Assembly: GCF_000820225.1 (NCBI RefSeq)
Contig: NZ_CDDK01000006.1
Location: 74,147-138,146, forward strand
Length of the DNA: 64,000 nt
Direction: 5' to 3'
Origin: Aeromonas veronii bv. veronii
GTDB lineage: Bacteria > Pseudomonadota > Gammaproteobacteria > Enterobacterales > Aeromonadaceae
Positions 19,095-27,344 of this stretch are shown here, piece by piece (position 1 is the first letter of the stretch; every line of letters starts with the position of its first letter). The position numbers and the translations under genes are program-made. Under the pieces are notes generated by a model. The model saw only the letters and a program-made list of their open reading frames with translations, was not told the DNA's origin and searched no databases.

Positions 19095-19769
19095 TCATTT
19101 CTGCTTATAGTCTAAATCTTGACTGTCCAGAATTGCTTCCAACGCCTCTGCTAATCCTGGATCTGAAAGTATTGTTCCTGCTGGAATCGGCCGCTTAGCT
19201 ATCAGACACCCATCACTGTTGAAAGACAAACTCGGGATAGATTGATTGAGCAGGTTTGAGATAACTTCCCGATTCAACTCACTCAATATTGTTGCTACCA
19301 AATTAGTAGTCCCTATCTCCATAGATACAACTGGTAATTTCTCGATGTTTCTCAATGCGTCATTTTGAGCCTTTAGCGAGCGGACTTGGCCAATGAATAT
19401 CATCATTTTATGCTGAAGAACTGGATCACTAATTTTTGCTAGATCTTGTTCATCAATTTGGATTAGTCCATTATCAATTGTCTCCGTAATCTTAACCTTC
19501 TTCGCAGCCAGAACCTCTATCCAAGCATCGATTAAAATGGGATAAGGATTTTGGCCATTACGCTTGTTGTAAATAGTTCTAGTCGATATCTTATACCCTT
19601 GTGTTCCTAATATTTTTACTACAGATGCAGCAGAAGGTGTTGAACCTTGTTTTACCAGTTTTGCACAAACCTCATGGATATGTGCAAGCATTTTCCTTTG
19701 GTCTGCTTTTCTATTTTTAGACAACTCCTGATACAAATCCTCTACTTGGCTAATTGTTACGGGTGTCAT
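19095..19769 (-). CDS. gmtX: Gamma-mobile-trio third protein (GmtX-like)
   Basis: A 224-aa protein whose start overlaps the gmtZ stop by four bases (ATGA). The N-terminal part has a helix-turn-helix-like segment (SAASVVKILGTQGYKISTRTI, about 48-68), followed by YNKRNGQNPYPILIDAW and then a coiled helix (KMMIFIGQVRSLKAQNDALRNIEK). This layout recalls TnpC-type accessory proteins of recombinase trios such as Tn554. I assign GmtX from position (third gene), size and neighbours, recalled from the description of the gamma-mobile-trio, not from a search. It probably helps the two recombinases choose or hold the target. Confidence 0.7.
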   Translation of the reverse strand: MTPVTISQVEDLYQELSKNRKADQRKMLAHIHEVCAKLVKQGSTPSAASVVKILGTQGYKISTRTIYNKRNGQNPYPILIDAWIEVLAAKKVKITETIDNGLIQIDEQDLAKISDPVLQHKMMIFIGQVRSLKAQNDALRNIEKLPVVSMEIGTTNLVATILSELNREVISNLLNQSIPSLSFNSDGCLIAKRPIPAGTILSDPGLAEALEAILDSQDLDYKQK

Positions 19770-22738
19770 TGATTATTTTCCTTGTGCAAAATCTGACTAG
19801 ATAACTGTAGTCTTGCCATTTCACGCGGCATACTAGGGGTAAAGCCAAGATCTTCCAGGGTCACATTACCTGATTGCAATGCTACTATTTCCTCTCCTGT
19901 AGCTCTAGTTACAAGGAGTTTTGCCAGGCTATCTGCGACTCTCCGTTTTTCATCTATTGTCAGCGGTAGCATCATGAGCGGCTTATATCCGTTATTTAGA
20001 AGGATAATATTCATCACCTCATCACGCTCTCGCTCATAGTTTTCATCACGGTCATTGATATAAATTCTGCTAGCCTGAACAACAAGATCTAGTGTTTTGA
20101 AATTGCTAGGTGACTCAGCATATTCTATATCGAAGTGGCTTTGTGAGTGCACAACAAGATCAATCCCCCCTTCAGGACTTCCATCTGGTATCTGACGAAT
20201 TTTACTGATGAGATTATGAGTCGCATGAAGCGAACGGATCAGAGTATCTGTTTCATTACTAAGGCGCTCAATTATTGAGTGTAATTTGTTAATATCAGTC
20301 CTCAATTTTGCATCAGGCTTTTCTCCAGCCTTCACGGCTGTTCTCAAATTAACCTGAAGTTTATTCACATTTTCGGTGGCATCTTGAGTTGCCTTTATCT
20401 TTTTCTCTATCTCAAGTAGTAATTTGTTTCCGTGTACTATCAACTCCATTTTCCAAGGAGAACCGGTAATGAAATGACGGCAATTAATACAGTCTTTATC
20501 TGAAACTGCTCCATAAGTATTAGTTTTCCCATTTTTACGAATAACTTCTCCACCATCGTAACACCTCGTACCACCGTATGGGCAAATTCCTAGATGGGTT
20601 GCATTCCAAATACCGACAATGGCAGTACAATTTCTGCTTAATGCGATTGCAGCATCTTCACTATTATATACTGCATATTTTTTCACCTCATCCCACGAAG
20701 AACTCTTAATCCACCGAGCAAAGTCCTCCTGTTCACTTAGCAGGATATTGTGACTGGCCTCATTCAGTATTTCTGTGACGTGAGCTACCGAATGTTTTAT
20801 GTAATAGAGGGTCATGGTCAAGCTTTTGTGCCCAGCAACAAGCTTACTAAGCACCTCAATTGGAACCCCTTGTTCTGCCAGTGAGGTTAGTCCCGCAACC
20901 CTTAATCCGTGAGGTGTAAAGAATACTAATTGGGGTTGTCCAACCTCATTCCAATTAAGAACAAGTTGGATATCCAGTCCCTCTTCATTAAGCTGTTTTT
21001 CCAGTTCAGCCATTGCCAGATTCCAATACTGAACCAGAGAACGCTCAGTTGGAGGGACCATGCTAGTTGCAGCACTTCGTTTCGAGTTTATGCCCGAACG
21101 GAAAAGATAAAAACGGTCAGGAATACTATCTGCGATAGCCTGATTGGCTGTTTGAGGAAATACAGAATCTGGAATTTCTCTGGCAGAGACAGGATTGTAA
21201 CACGGATTATACTTTTCCTGCCATGCTCTTAACTCTGTTGCCAGACGGATTATTTCTGGATGCTTCCAAGGAATTTCATAACCAGAAAATTCACTAAACC
21301 CCACATCTTTGTCTGCTGTTTTATTGGAGTTTATGTAAAGAACCAGATTCTGGTCACTTTCTTCAAATGAGCGAGATTCTCTCAGTAAACCACGGTCATA
21401 AACTCTAGCTTTAGGATCGTTTTTCCAAAAATTAGCGGTACTAGATTTATTTGCAATCCATTTATTTAACTCTGGTGAGAATTGCTTAGTATCGCCCTCT
21501 CCAGAATCACACCGTAGCAACTGGATACGCCGAACTGGAATTTCTAACATCATCAGGTAGATATATGTAACTGAAGGCAACCAGAGAGGCTCACCTAGTT
21601 CGTTTGTTAAATGGTCACTATATTCACTACTTAATGTTTTTGGCCATGCATAATCTTCTCCTGAGAGCAAATCCCTTAACCTCATTCTAAGCCATAATGG
21701 CATAACCTCCTTGGTAGAAGATCCTGGCACATCCAAATCACTTTTATGCGAATTAAAAAAAGATTTAAGTGCTTGCGGACGAACTAATGGGTATGCGGCA
21801 GAAAATTTATCACCATTTTCTTCGGTGTCAGATAAATAGGTTTCGATAAACCAGTTGGAAAAATTCGTGTTGTATCTTACAAAATCGCAGAGAGCGGCCT
21901 CACTGGAAAATAACTTTTCATGAAACTTTGCTTCCGACCATGCTATGAAATCTACTGGTGGTTGTGAGCTAAAGAACTCTTCTGGCGATGGTATTTGGGT
22001 GCCAAAATAGACATCTTCCAAGAAGATACGAAATCTATGAAATGCAGTATGATAAGTTTTTAGCGTATAGTTACGAGTTGATTCAATATAGTGGTTCCAA
22101 CGCTCAACCCATGAAACAAGATGCTCAGGAGGCTTAGCCAGAAGATCCTCGCCTTTGTTGACTTTATCTGAGCGTTTTACGTGAATCGCCTTAGAGAAGT
22201 TATACCCTTTTACCATTAAAGTTAGTAGTTGAGCTACCCCCTTTAAACCTGCTATATCATGAATGCCTAGATCATTAATATACCGGTCACCGTCAGCTGT
22301 TCTTATAGGAGCTAAAAACTCCTCCCAGTCCTCCATAGTGACGTCATTAAGATATTTCCTCTCCATCAGAAAAAGAAGTTCACTCGCAGCAGTGATAATA
22401 TTATTGACGAGAGTGGCTCTTGCTCGCTCGCTTTTTGGGCTATTAGCAACCCCATGAGAGGCTATATCCTTTTCAAGCCTATCTACTATTGACTTTGGGA
22501 CAAGTAGCCTTCTTAAATTTTTGGGTATGTACGACTGCCCATACCTAGCGTAAAAAAATTCAGACGTTATCATCCATTTACATGTTTTGTAGTTTTTTAT
22601 CAAACGCTCCAAAGCATTTTCAGCCTCTCTTGAAACCTTGGATGCAGCAAAAGGGGAAATGACCATCACAGATAGGGCTATTTCATCATTTTGTTCAATT
22701 GCGTTGCCATTTCTTGCACTGATACCGCGCAATTTCAT
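19766..22738 (-). CDS. gmtZ: Gamma-mobile-trio large recombinase (GmtZ-like)
   Basis: A 990-aa protein, long for a tyrosine recombinase. The recombinase core is in the middle to C-terminal half: Arg in PVRRIQLLRCDSGEG, the HxxR box PHGLRVAGLTSLAEQGV, AGHKSLTMTLYYIKH with the last His and the probable nucleophile Tyr. After the core a Cys/His-rich segment (CPYGGTRCYDGG and DKDCINCRHF) probably binds zinc, followed by a long coiled-coil stretch (LLLEIEKKIKATQDATENVNKL onward). The stop overlaps gmtX and the start overlaps gmtY, each by four bases. Size and organisation fit the family once called VPA1269, now GmtZ. It acts on DNA during movement of the island. Confidence 0.78.
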   Translation of the reverse strand: MKLRGISARNGNAIEQNDEIALSVMVISPFAASKVSREAENALERLIKNYKTCKWMITSEFFYARYGQSYIPKNLRRLLVPKSIVDRLEKDIASHGVANSPKSERARATLVNNIITAASELLFLMERKYLNDVTMEDWEEFLAPIRTADGDRYINDLGIHDIAGLKGVAQLLTLMVKGYNFSKAIHVKRSDKVNKGEDLLAKPPEHLVSWVERWNHYIESTRNYTLKTYHTAFHRFRIFLEDVYFGTQIPSPEEFFSSQPPVDFIAWSEAKFHEKLFSSEAALCDFVRYNTNFSNWFIETYLSDTEENGDKFSAAYPLVRPQALKSFFNSHKSDLDVPGSSTKEVMPLWLRMRLRDLLSGEDYAWPKTLSSEYSDHLTNELGEPLWLPSVTYIYLMMLEIPVRRIQLLRCDSGEGDTKQFSPELNKWIANKSSTANFWKNDPKARVYDRGLLRESRSFEESDQNLVLYINSNKTADKDVGFSEFSGYEIPWKHPEIIRLATELRAWQEKYNPCYNPVSAREIPDSVFPQTANQAIADSIPDRFYLFRSGINSKRSAATSMVPPTERSLVQYWNLAMAELEKQLNEEGLDIQLVLNWNEVGQPQLVFFTPHGLRVAGLTSLAEQGVPIEVLSKLVAGHKSLTMTLYYIKHSVAHVTEILNEASHNILLSEQEDFARWIKSSSWDEVKKYAVYNSEDAAIALSRNCTAIVGIWNATHLGICPYGGTRCYDGGEVIRKNGKTNTYGAVSDKDCINCRHFITGSPWKMELIVHGNKLLLEIEKKIKATQDATENVNKLQVNLRTAVKAGEKPDAKLRTDINKLHSIIERLSNETDTLIRSLHATHNLISKIRQIPDGSPEGGIDLVVHSQSHFDIEYAESPSNFKTLDLVVQASRIYINDRDENYERERDEVMNIILLNNGYKPLMMLPLTIDEKRRVADSLAKLLVTRATGEEIVALQSGNVTLEDLGFTPSMPREMARLQLSSQILHKENNQ

Positions 22739-24231
22739 TTGACCATTCCTATATTGTTTAGTTGTGAGCTAAGTGTGTAACTGGCCAAGATCTTCTGAAC
22801 CTTATCTGGTGGTAGTTTTTTGTATACTTCTTGAGCATCAATGGTTCGATGGTGCATTACATCCTTAATTATCTGGGGCTCAACTCCAGCTTCGGCCATT
22901 ACATGTCCAACGTGGTGCCGTAACGCATGCGGATTGAGTCCATAATCTCGACCACGCGGCAACTTCCGCCCAAGTTTTTTCTCCAACCGCCCTAGAGCCC
23001 TCTCAAAAGATTTATCGAATGCAGCCATTGAGTAAGGAGCACCTCGATAGCTGATGCCTGCCCCACGATCTTCACCATTAGATACAAATAAAAATGGATG
23101 TTCGGTTCCGTGATTAGCCTTGTAGCTCTCCATTAGTAATGGACGATAACGGTTCATGTAGAGTAAATACATTTCCCAAAACAAGAACGAGTACGACTCA
23201 TGTATGAAATAAACAGGCGCTGACAGCGTTTTTTTATCTACGGCCAGAGATTTCCAGGTAGCATGGTGACTTTTGCTAGCACTACTCCGATTTCTAGGTA
23301 ACATTTTCCTCTGTGCCAAGTACTGTTCTCTGGTTTGTTTGTTGCCTCTAAATCCTGTTTTTGCGCCTGATGGATGAAATAAGGTAACTGTGCATCCTTT
23401 CGCTGGTTCAGGCATGACATCATTAAACCAGAGATGAAATGGCTCCCCTTTTCGAAGCCCACCGCCCGCAAGCAATATAGTGATCATTTTGGCCGTCATG
23501 TCCTCTCGTTCAAATGGATCTGTTGCATGAGGATCACGAATGAAGCCGTGTGTTATTAGCTGAGGAATTAGCTCTGAAGGGAAGTCGTTGACAGTTCGAA
23601 TGTTACCTATCAATTCTCGGGGATCATTACCCAATTCCATACCAAAAAAATGTCTCGCTTTATCCAACCCTTCCGCCAGCATTTTGACGTCCTTGGTGTG
23701 ATACAGCATGGATTTACTGGCAATTTTGCTAGCTGTCAGCAGCCTTCTTAGGCTAGGTGGGACTTCTTCTAAATATCGAAGGAAAACCGGATCCTCTTTC
23801 CTGCTGGTTTCATCTTTCCAAGCGATAAACCTAGTTATGCTAGAGCACATTTTTTTTTGCACAGAAAGCGAACTAGGGGCCCAATAAAGACCAGTCTTGT
23901 CTTGAAAGGTCTCTCTATCAATAGTGCCGTTAAGAAGAGATAGCGAGAATCGACGGAAAAGCTCTTGTCTTGATAAACCTAAACTGGCAACAGCAACGGA
24001 GAAATCATATAGCAGGCCCAGCGCTCTAGATGTTTGCCTGGCCCACGACAAGCTAGTATTCGGACGAGCTTTGAGGTACTCCACGAGAGGCCAGAAAACA
24101 GAAAGCCCGTTTGGAGTAATCAAGTATAACATTGGTAGCTTCATGGTTGAGACATCAGCCAACTTCTGGATGACCACAACATGAGACCTACCTATAGGAG
24201 AATTCTCTTTCAACCTCAAAGCAACCACCAT
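22735..24231 (-). CDS. gmtY: Gamma-mobile-trio tyrosine recombinase (GmtY-like)
   Basis: A 498-aa tyrosine recombinase, first gene of the trio and nearest the island's right end. Catalytic residues are visible: Arg in GGGLRKGEPFHLW, His and Arg in NPHALRHHVGHVMAEAGV, His in DVMHHRTIDA and Tyr in QEVYKKLPPDKV. The N-terminal 200 residues would form the arm and core-binding region. Its promoter should lie in the 163-base gap between 24232 and 24394, which also must hold part of the attachment site. It shares no close similarity with phage-type integrases that I can see beyond the catalytic boxes, in line with the GMT assignment. Confidence 0.8.
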   Translation of the reverse strand: MVVALRLKENSPIGRSHVVVIQKLADVSTMKLPMLYLITPNGLSVFWPLVEYLKARPNTSLSWARQTSRALGLLYDFSVAVASLGLSRQELFRRFSLSLLNGTIDRETFQDKTGLYWAPSSLSVQKKMCSSITRFIAWKDETSRKEDPVFLRYLEEVPPSLRRLLTASKIASKSMLYHTKDVKMLAEGLDKARHFFGMELGNDPRELIGNIRTVNDFPSELIPQLITHGFIRDPHATDPFEREDMTAKMITILLAGGGLRKGEPFHLWFNDVMPEPAKGCTVTLFHPSGAKTGFRGNKQTREQYLAQRKMLPRNRSSASKSHHATWKSLAVDKKTLSAPVYFIHESYSFLFWEMYLLYMNRYRPLLMESYKANHGTEHPFLFVSNGEDRGAGISYRGAPYSMAAFDKSFERALGRLEKKLGRKLPRGRDYGLNPHALRHHVGHVMAEAGVEPQIIKDVMHHRTIDAQEVYKKLPPDKVQKILASYTLSSQLNNIGMVK

Positions 24232-24394
24232 TTAACATTACATTCCATGTGTTAACTTGATGGTAAGATCTGTTAGGGGGTTGGTCAAATCAATAATCTA
24301 TACAATTTTGTTGATTTACGAGATTAATCAGCCTATCATCCGCACCATAAAGCGCTTAGTAGTAACTTGTGGTAACATATGCAAAGGGGTTAGA

Positions 24395-24450
24395 AGAGCA
24401 ACGGCCTTCTAAGCCGTGGGTCGCAGGTTCGAATCCTGCAGGGCGCGCCA
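24395..24450 (+). pseudogene. 5'-truncated tRNA-Arg(TCT), probable attachment-site remnant
   Basis: From 24395 to the CCA at 24448-24450 the sequence matches the 3' three quarters of tRNA-Arg with a TCT anticodon: end of the D arm, anticodon arm ACGGC-CTTCTAA-GCCGT, variable loop, T arm (CAGGTTCGAATCCTG) and 3' acceptor strand GGGCGCGCCA. The 5' acceptor strand (expected GCGCCC) and the first half of the D arm are missing; upstream bases are island sequence. It cannot fold into a working tRNA. It is what remains at the distal end when an element inserts in a tRNA gene. Confidence 0.85.
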
Positions 24451-24501
24451 TTAATGCTCCCCTTTCCTTTTGGATTGGCGAGCGTTGATGAAAATTTCAG
24501 T

Positions 24502-24578
24502 GGTGGCTGTAGCTCAGTTGGTAGAGTCCCGGATTGTGATTCCGGTTGTCGTGGGTTCGAGCCCCATCAGCCACCCCA
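24502..24578 (+). tRNA. tRNA-His(GTG)
   Basis: A full cloverleaf of 77 bases with the extra 5' G typical of tRNA-His: acceptor GGTGGCT/AGCCACC, D arm TAGCTCAGTTGGTAGAG, anticodon loop TTGTGAT, T arm GTGGGTTCGAGCCCCAT and encoded CCA. It lies 51 bases after the truncated tRNA-Arg, so the two were probably one transcript before the island arrived. Confidence 0.97.
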
Positions 24579-24650
24579 TTATTCTGTCGATAATCGCCGC
24601 AAGGGGATGTCCATCGACTTGGTGCAGTGACCTTCTGGTCTACACCACAA

Positions 24651-24680
24651 AAAAACCGGCCTTGGCCGGTTTTTTTTGTT
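24651..24680 (+). terminator. Rho-independent terminator after tRNA-His
   Basis: The stem ACCGGCC-TT-GGCCGGT (24655-24670) is preceded by A's and followed by eight T's. It is placed 76 bases after tRNA-His and ends the tRNA transcript. Confidence 0.85.
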
Positions 24681-24897
24681 TTTACGCCCGACAGCGCCTT
24701 GCCTTGTCTACAAGGCCATCATCCTCTAGATCGATAAACGCGGCTCTGCCCATTTGTCACGATGTGCGCCTCCCCATCGATACACACAGCCACACTCCCC
24801 CACGCACCAGCCTGCCCGGTTCTTTTTCTGTATTTCCCAAGCGCCATTGATATGCTGATCGCTCTTCTTCTCTCCTGCTTTCCGTTGGAGCTTTTCT

Positions 24898-25608
24898 ATG
24901 CAACGCATTCTTTTTGTCGAAGATGATCCCGAGATTGGCCAGCTCATCAGCAGTTGGCTCGGCCGCCACGATATGGAAGTGATCCTCGAGCCCAGAGGGG
25001 ACATGGCGCTGGCCCGGATCGAGGCCGAACAGCCCGATCTGGTGCTGCTCGATATCATGTTGCCGGGGCAGGATGGCATGTCCCTCTGCCGGGATCTTCG
25101 GCCACGCTTCGACGGCCCCATCGTAATGCTCACCTCGCTGGACAGCGACATGAACCAGATCCTGAGTCTGGAGCTGGGCGCCAACGACTACATCCTTAAA
25201 ACCACCCCGCCCCCCGTGCTACTGGCCCGACTTCGGGTGCAGTTTCGCCAGCAGCCGCAAGCATCAACCCAACCGGTAGCCACCAGCAGCGTTCCCCAGC
25301 AGCTGCAATTTGGTCGGCTGCGGGTGGATGGCCCGGGGCGAGATGTGCGGCTCGATGGCGAGAGCATTGCCCTCTCGACCGCCGACTTTGATCTGCTGTG
25401 GGAGCTCGCCTGCCACGCGGGCCAAATCTTGAGTCGGGAAGCCCTCTTTCGCAGCTTGCGCGGCCGGGAGTATGACGGTCAGGATCGCAGCATGGATGTG
25501 GCCATCTCCCGCCTGCGCCGCAAACTGGGTGATAACCCCGACAACCCGACTCGGATCAAGACGGTGCGCCAGAAAGGCTACCTCTTCGTCCCCCACGCCT
25601 GGGAATAA
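24898..25608 (+). CDS. rstA: Response regulator RstA
   Basis: A 236-aa OmpR-family regulator. The receiver has D9-D10 and phosphoacceptor D52 in LVLLDIMLPGQDGMSLCRDLR, with TSLDSDMNQILSLELGANDYILKTTPP, almost the E. coli RstA sequence. The winged-helix DNA-binding domain (LSTADFDLLWELACHAGQILSREALFRSLRGREYDGQDRSMDVAISRLRRKL is its core, given here by position 159-209) ends with KGYLFVPHAWE. In enterobacteria RstAB responds to acid and Mg2+ (PhoP-linked) and activates asr. It is followed by rstB after 21 bases. The asr-like gene just downstream supports the same regulon here. Confidence 0.94.
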   Translation: MQRILFVEDDPEIGQLISSWLGRHDMEVILEPRGDMALARIEAEQPDLVLLDIMLPGQDGMSLCRDLRPRFDGPIVMLTSLDSDMNQILSLELGANDYILKTTPPPVLLARLRVQFRQQPQASTQPVATSSVPQQLQFGRLRVDGPGRDVRLDGESIALSTADFDLLWELACHAGQILSREALFRSLRGREYDGQDRSMDVAISRLRRKLGDNPDNPTRIKTVRQKGYLFVPHAWE

Positions 25609-25629
25609 TCCTTTTTCGGGAGCACCGCC

Positions 25630-26955
25630 ATGCGCCGTCTCTTTATCCAGTTCTATCTGTTGCTGATCGGCTGCTTCACCCTGGCCATCCTGCTGGTGGG
25701 CGTGGTCTATCAGGTGACCGCCGAACGGGCGGGTGATCGCTATCTCGAACGCATGATGCAGGGCTCTCTTGGCCTGTTGACCGGCGAGTTGGCAAGAACC
25801 CCGCCAGAGCGCTGGCCCGATCGGCTGGCCGAGCAGAGCAGTCAGTTTACCCTCCCCCTCAAGATCGGTGAGCTGGTGCGCCAGCCCCTGGCCAGCGAGG
25901 ATCAGGCCTTTCTGGCCGCCGGCAACATTGTCATCGTCGAGGAGGATGACACCTTCCTGCAGCGCATCCCCGATACCGATCGGGTGCTGATTGTCGGCCC
26001 GGTTCCCTATCTCTCCTACCTGCACGAGCTGCACTGGGTCGATGTGGGACTGCTGCTGGTGATCGGCCTCTCTCTCGGCCTACCCATCCTTCTGTGGCTG
26101 CGTCCCCACTGGCGCGGCTTGCAACAGTTGGAGCAAACCGCACGTCGCGTAGGTGATGGGGATCTCTCCTGCCGAACCAATCTGCCACCGGGCAGCAGTC
26201 TGGCCCGGGTGGGACGCACCTTCGATCAAATGGCGACCCAATTGCAGGCCATGATTGCCAGCCGCAAGCAACTGACCGATGCCATCGCCCACGAGTTGCG
26301 CACCCCGCTGGTCCGGTTGCGCTATCGGCTTGCCATGCTCGATCCTGCCCCTGCCGAGCAGGAGCAGCAGGCGCTGGAGCGAGATCTGGGAGCGCTGGAC
26401 GCCCTGATCGAAGAGATGCTCACCTACGCCAAGCTGGACAGGCCGGAGCTGCCGTTGCAGCGCGACGAGCTGGAGCTCAGCCACTGGGCACAAGTGCATC
26501 TCGGCGACTGGCAAGCGCTGGCACCCGAAAAGAAGCTCACCCTCGATCTGCCGCCACGTCACATGCCCTGGTGCGGCGATCAGCGTCTGCTGACGCGCGC
26601 GGTGGAGAACCTGATCGGCAATGCTCTGCGCTACGCCGAGAGCGAGGTTACCCTCTCCATCTCGCGGCTGCAGGAGAACTATCTGCTGGAGGTGAGCGAC
26701 GATGGGCCGGGGATCGATCCGGCGCTGGCGCCCCAGATCTTCGAACCATTCGTGCGCCTTGATCAGAGCCGGGATCGTCGCACCGGCGGCACCGGGTTGG
26801 GGCTGGCCATCGTGCGCAGCATTGCTCGTCATCACGGGGGCGATGTGGCGCTGCTGGCCAGTGACCACGGCGCCCGCTTCTGCCTCACCCTGCCTGTACA
26901 TTTGGATACAAACCGTCACCAACCGCTCACTGAAGGGCCACCGCAACCGTCATAG
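25630..26955 (+). CDS. rstB: Sensor histidine kinase RstB
   Basis: A 441-aa inner-membrane kinase with TM1 at about 5-27, a periplasmic domain of roughly 105 residues, TM2 at about 138-157, HAMP (RRVGDGDLSCR), phosphoacceptor His221 in AIAHELRTPLVRLRYRL and ATPase boxes (NLIGNALRYAE, VSDDGPGID, RRTGGTGLGLAIV). The short periplasmic domain and the YLSYLHELHW segment fit RstB. It is expected to phosphorylate RstA. The stop is 54 bases before the small basic protein gene. Confidence 0.93.
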   Translation: MRRLFIQFYLLLIGCFTLAILLVGVVYQVTAERAGDRYLERMMQGSLGLLTGELARTPPERWPDRLAEQSSQFTLPLKIGELVRQPLASEDQAFLAAGNIVIVEEDDTFLQRIPDTDRVLIVGPVPYLSYLHELHWVDVGLLLVIGLSLGLPILLWLRPHWRGLQQLEQTARRVGDGDLSCRTNLPPGSSLARVGRTFDQMATQLQAMIASRKQLTDAIAHELRTPLVRLRYRLAMLDPAPAEQEQQALERDLGALDALIEEMLTYAKLDRPELPLQRDELELSHWAQVHLGDWQALAPEKKLTLDLPPRHMPWCGDQRLLTRAVENLIGNALRYAESEVTLSISRLQENYLLEVSDDGPGIDPALAPQIFEPFVRLDQSRDRRTGGTGLGLAIVRSIARHHGGDVALLASDHGARFCLTLPVHLDTNRHQPLTEGPPQPS

Positions 26956-27009
26956 GATGACTGTCATGGAGAACGCTCCATAACATCAACCCGAATAAGG
27001 AAATTGAAC

Positions 27010-27192
27010 ATGAAAAAGATCATTCCCCTGACCCTGGCAGCCGTCTTCGCCCTCACTTCCGGTTTCACCATGGCGGCCACCCCGACCAAGACAGCCACAC
27101 CGCAGGCTACCCAGACCAAGGTGGTGAAAAAACACCATAAAGCCACCCACGCCAAGACCCCTGCCGTCAAAGTCGCGCCGAAAACCAAGTGA
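27010..27192 (+). CDS. Small secreted basic protein, Asr (acid-shock) like
   Basis: A 60-aa protein with a signal peptide (MKKIIPLTLAAVFALTSGFTMA) and a Lys/Thr/Ala/Pro-rich, His-containing mature part (VVKKHHKATHAKTPAVKVAPKTK). I start at ATG 27010 with AAGGA upstream; a TTG two codons earlier is possible. Composition, size and position match acid-shock protein Asr, whose gene is activated by RstA in E. coli. The protein is thought to act in the periplasm under acid. Assignment rests on composition and neighbourhood rather than on conserved motifs. Confidence 0.65.
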   Translation: MKKIIPLTLAAVFALTSGFTMAATPTKTATPQATQTKVVKKHHKATHAKTPAVKVAPKTK

Positions 27193-27216
27193 TCCAACCG
27201 GTCACTTGATAGCACC

Positions 27217-27240
27217 AAGGGAGGCTGACGCCTCCCTTTC
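27217..27240 (+). terminator. Terminator after the Asr-like gene
   Basis: The stem AAGGGAGGC-TGAC-GCCTCCCTT (27217-27238) is followed by TTC only, so the T run is weak. It lies 25 bases after the stop of the small gene and 105 bases before mprF. Confidence 0.55.
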
Positions 27241-27344
27241 CATCTCTTCCCGAAATTTCCTGACGAGCGCCTCCCTCGTCCAAACCGGATCCACGACCCG
27301 GCTCCCCTTTTGCGGGAAACGGTCAATGACCACAGGAACATGGC

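Larger units (their letters stand above)
15060..24394. mobile_element. Gamma-mobile-trio (GMT) type genomic island; left edge approximate
   Basis: The block is AT-rich and bounded by GC-richer genes. It has a recombinase trio at its right end (gmtY-gmtZ-gmtX, minus strand) and two plus-strand cargo genes converging on it, and it stops at a 5'-truncated tRNA-Arg. The right edge is set by the first base that matches tRNA-Arg (24395). The left edge is guessed from the end of the stator genes and from short repeats: TGACCAACCC at 15091-15100 occurs inverted at 24278-24287, and AACTTGTGG at 15141-15149 occurs directly at 24364-24372. The intact tRNA-Arg is not in the window, so the true island could begin further left, even before position 1. 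Confidence 0.6.

Noticed and set aside
24470..24850. A 126-codon open frame over tRNA-His and the terminator
   Set aside because: It overlaps a clear tRNA and terminator; the translation has no family features.
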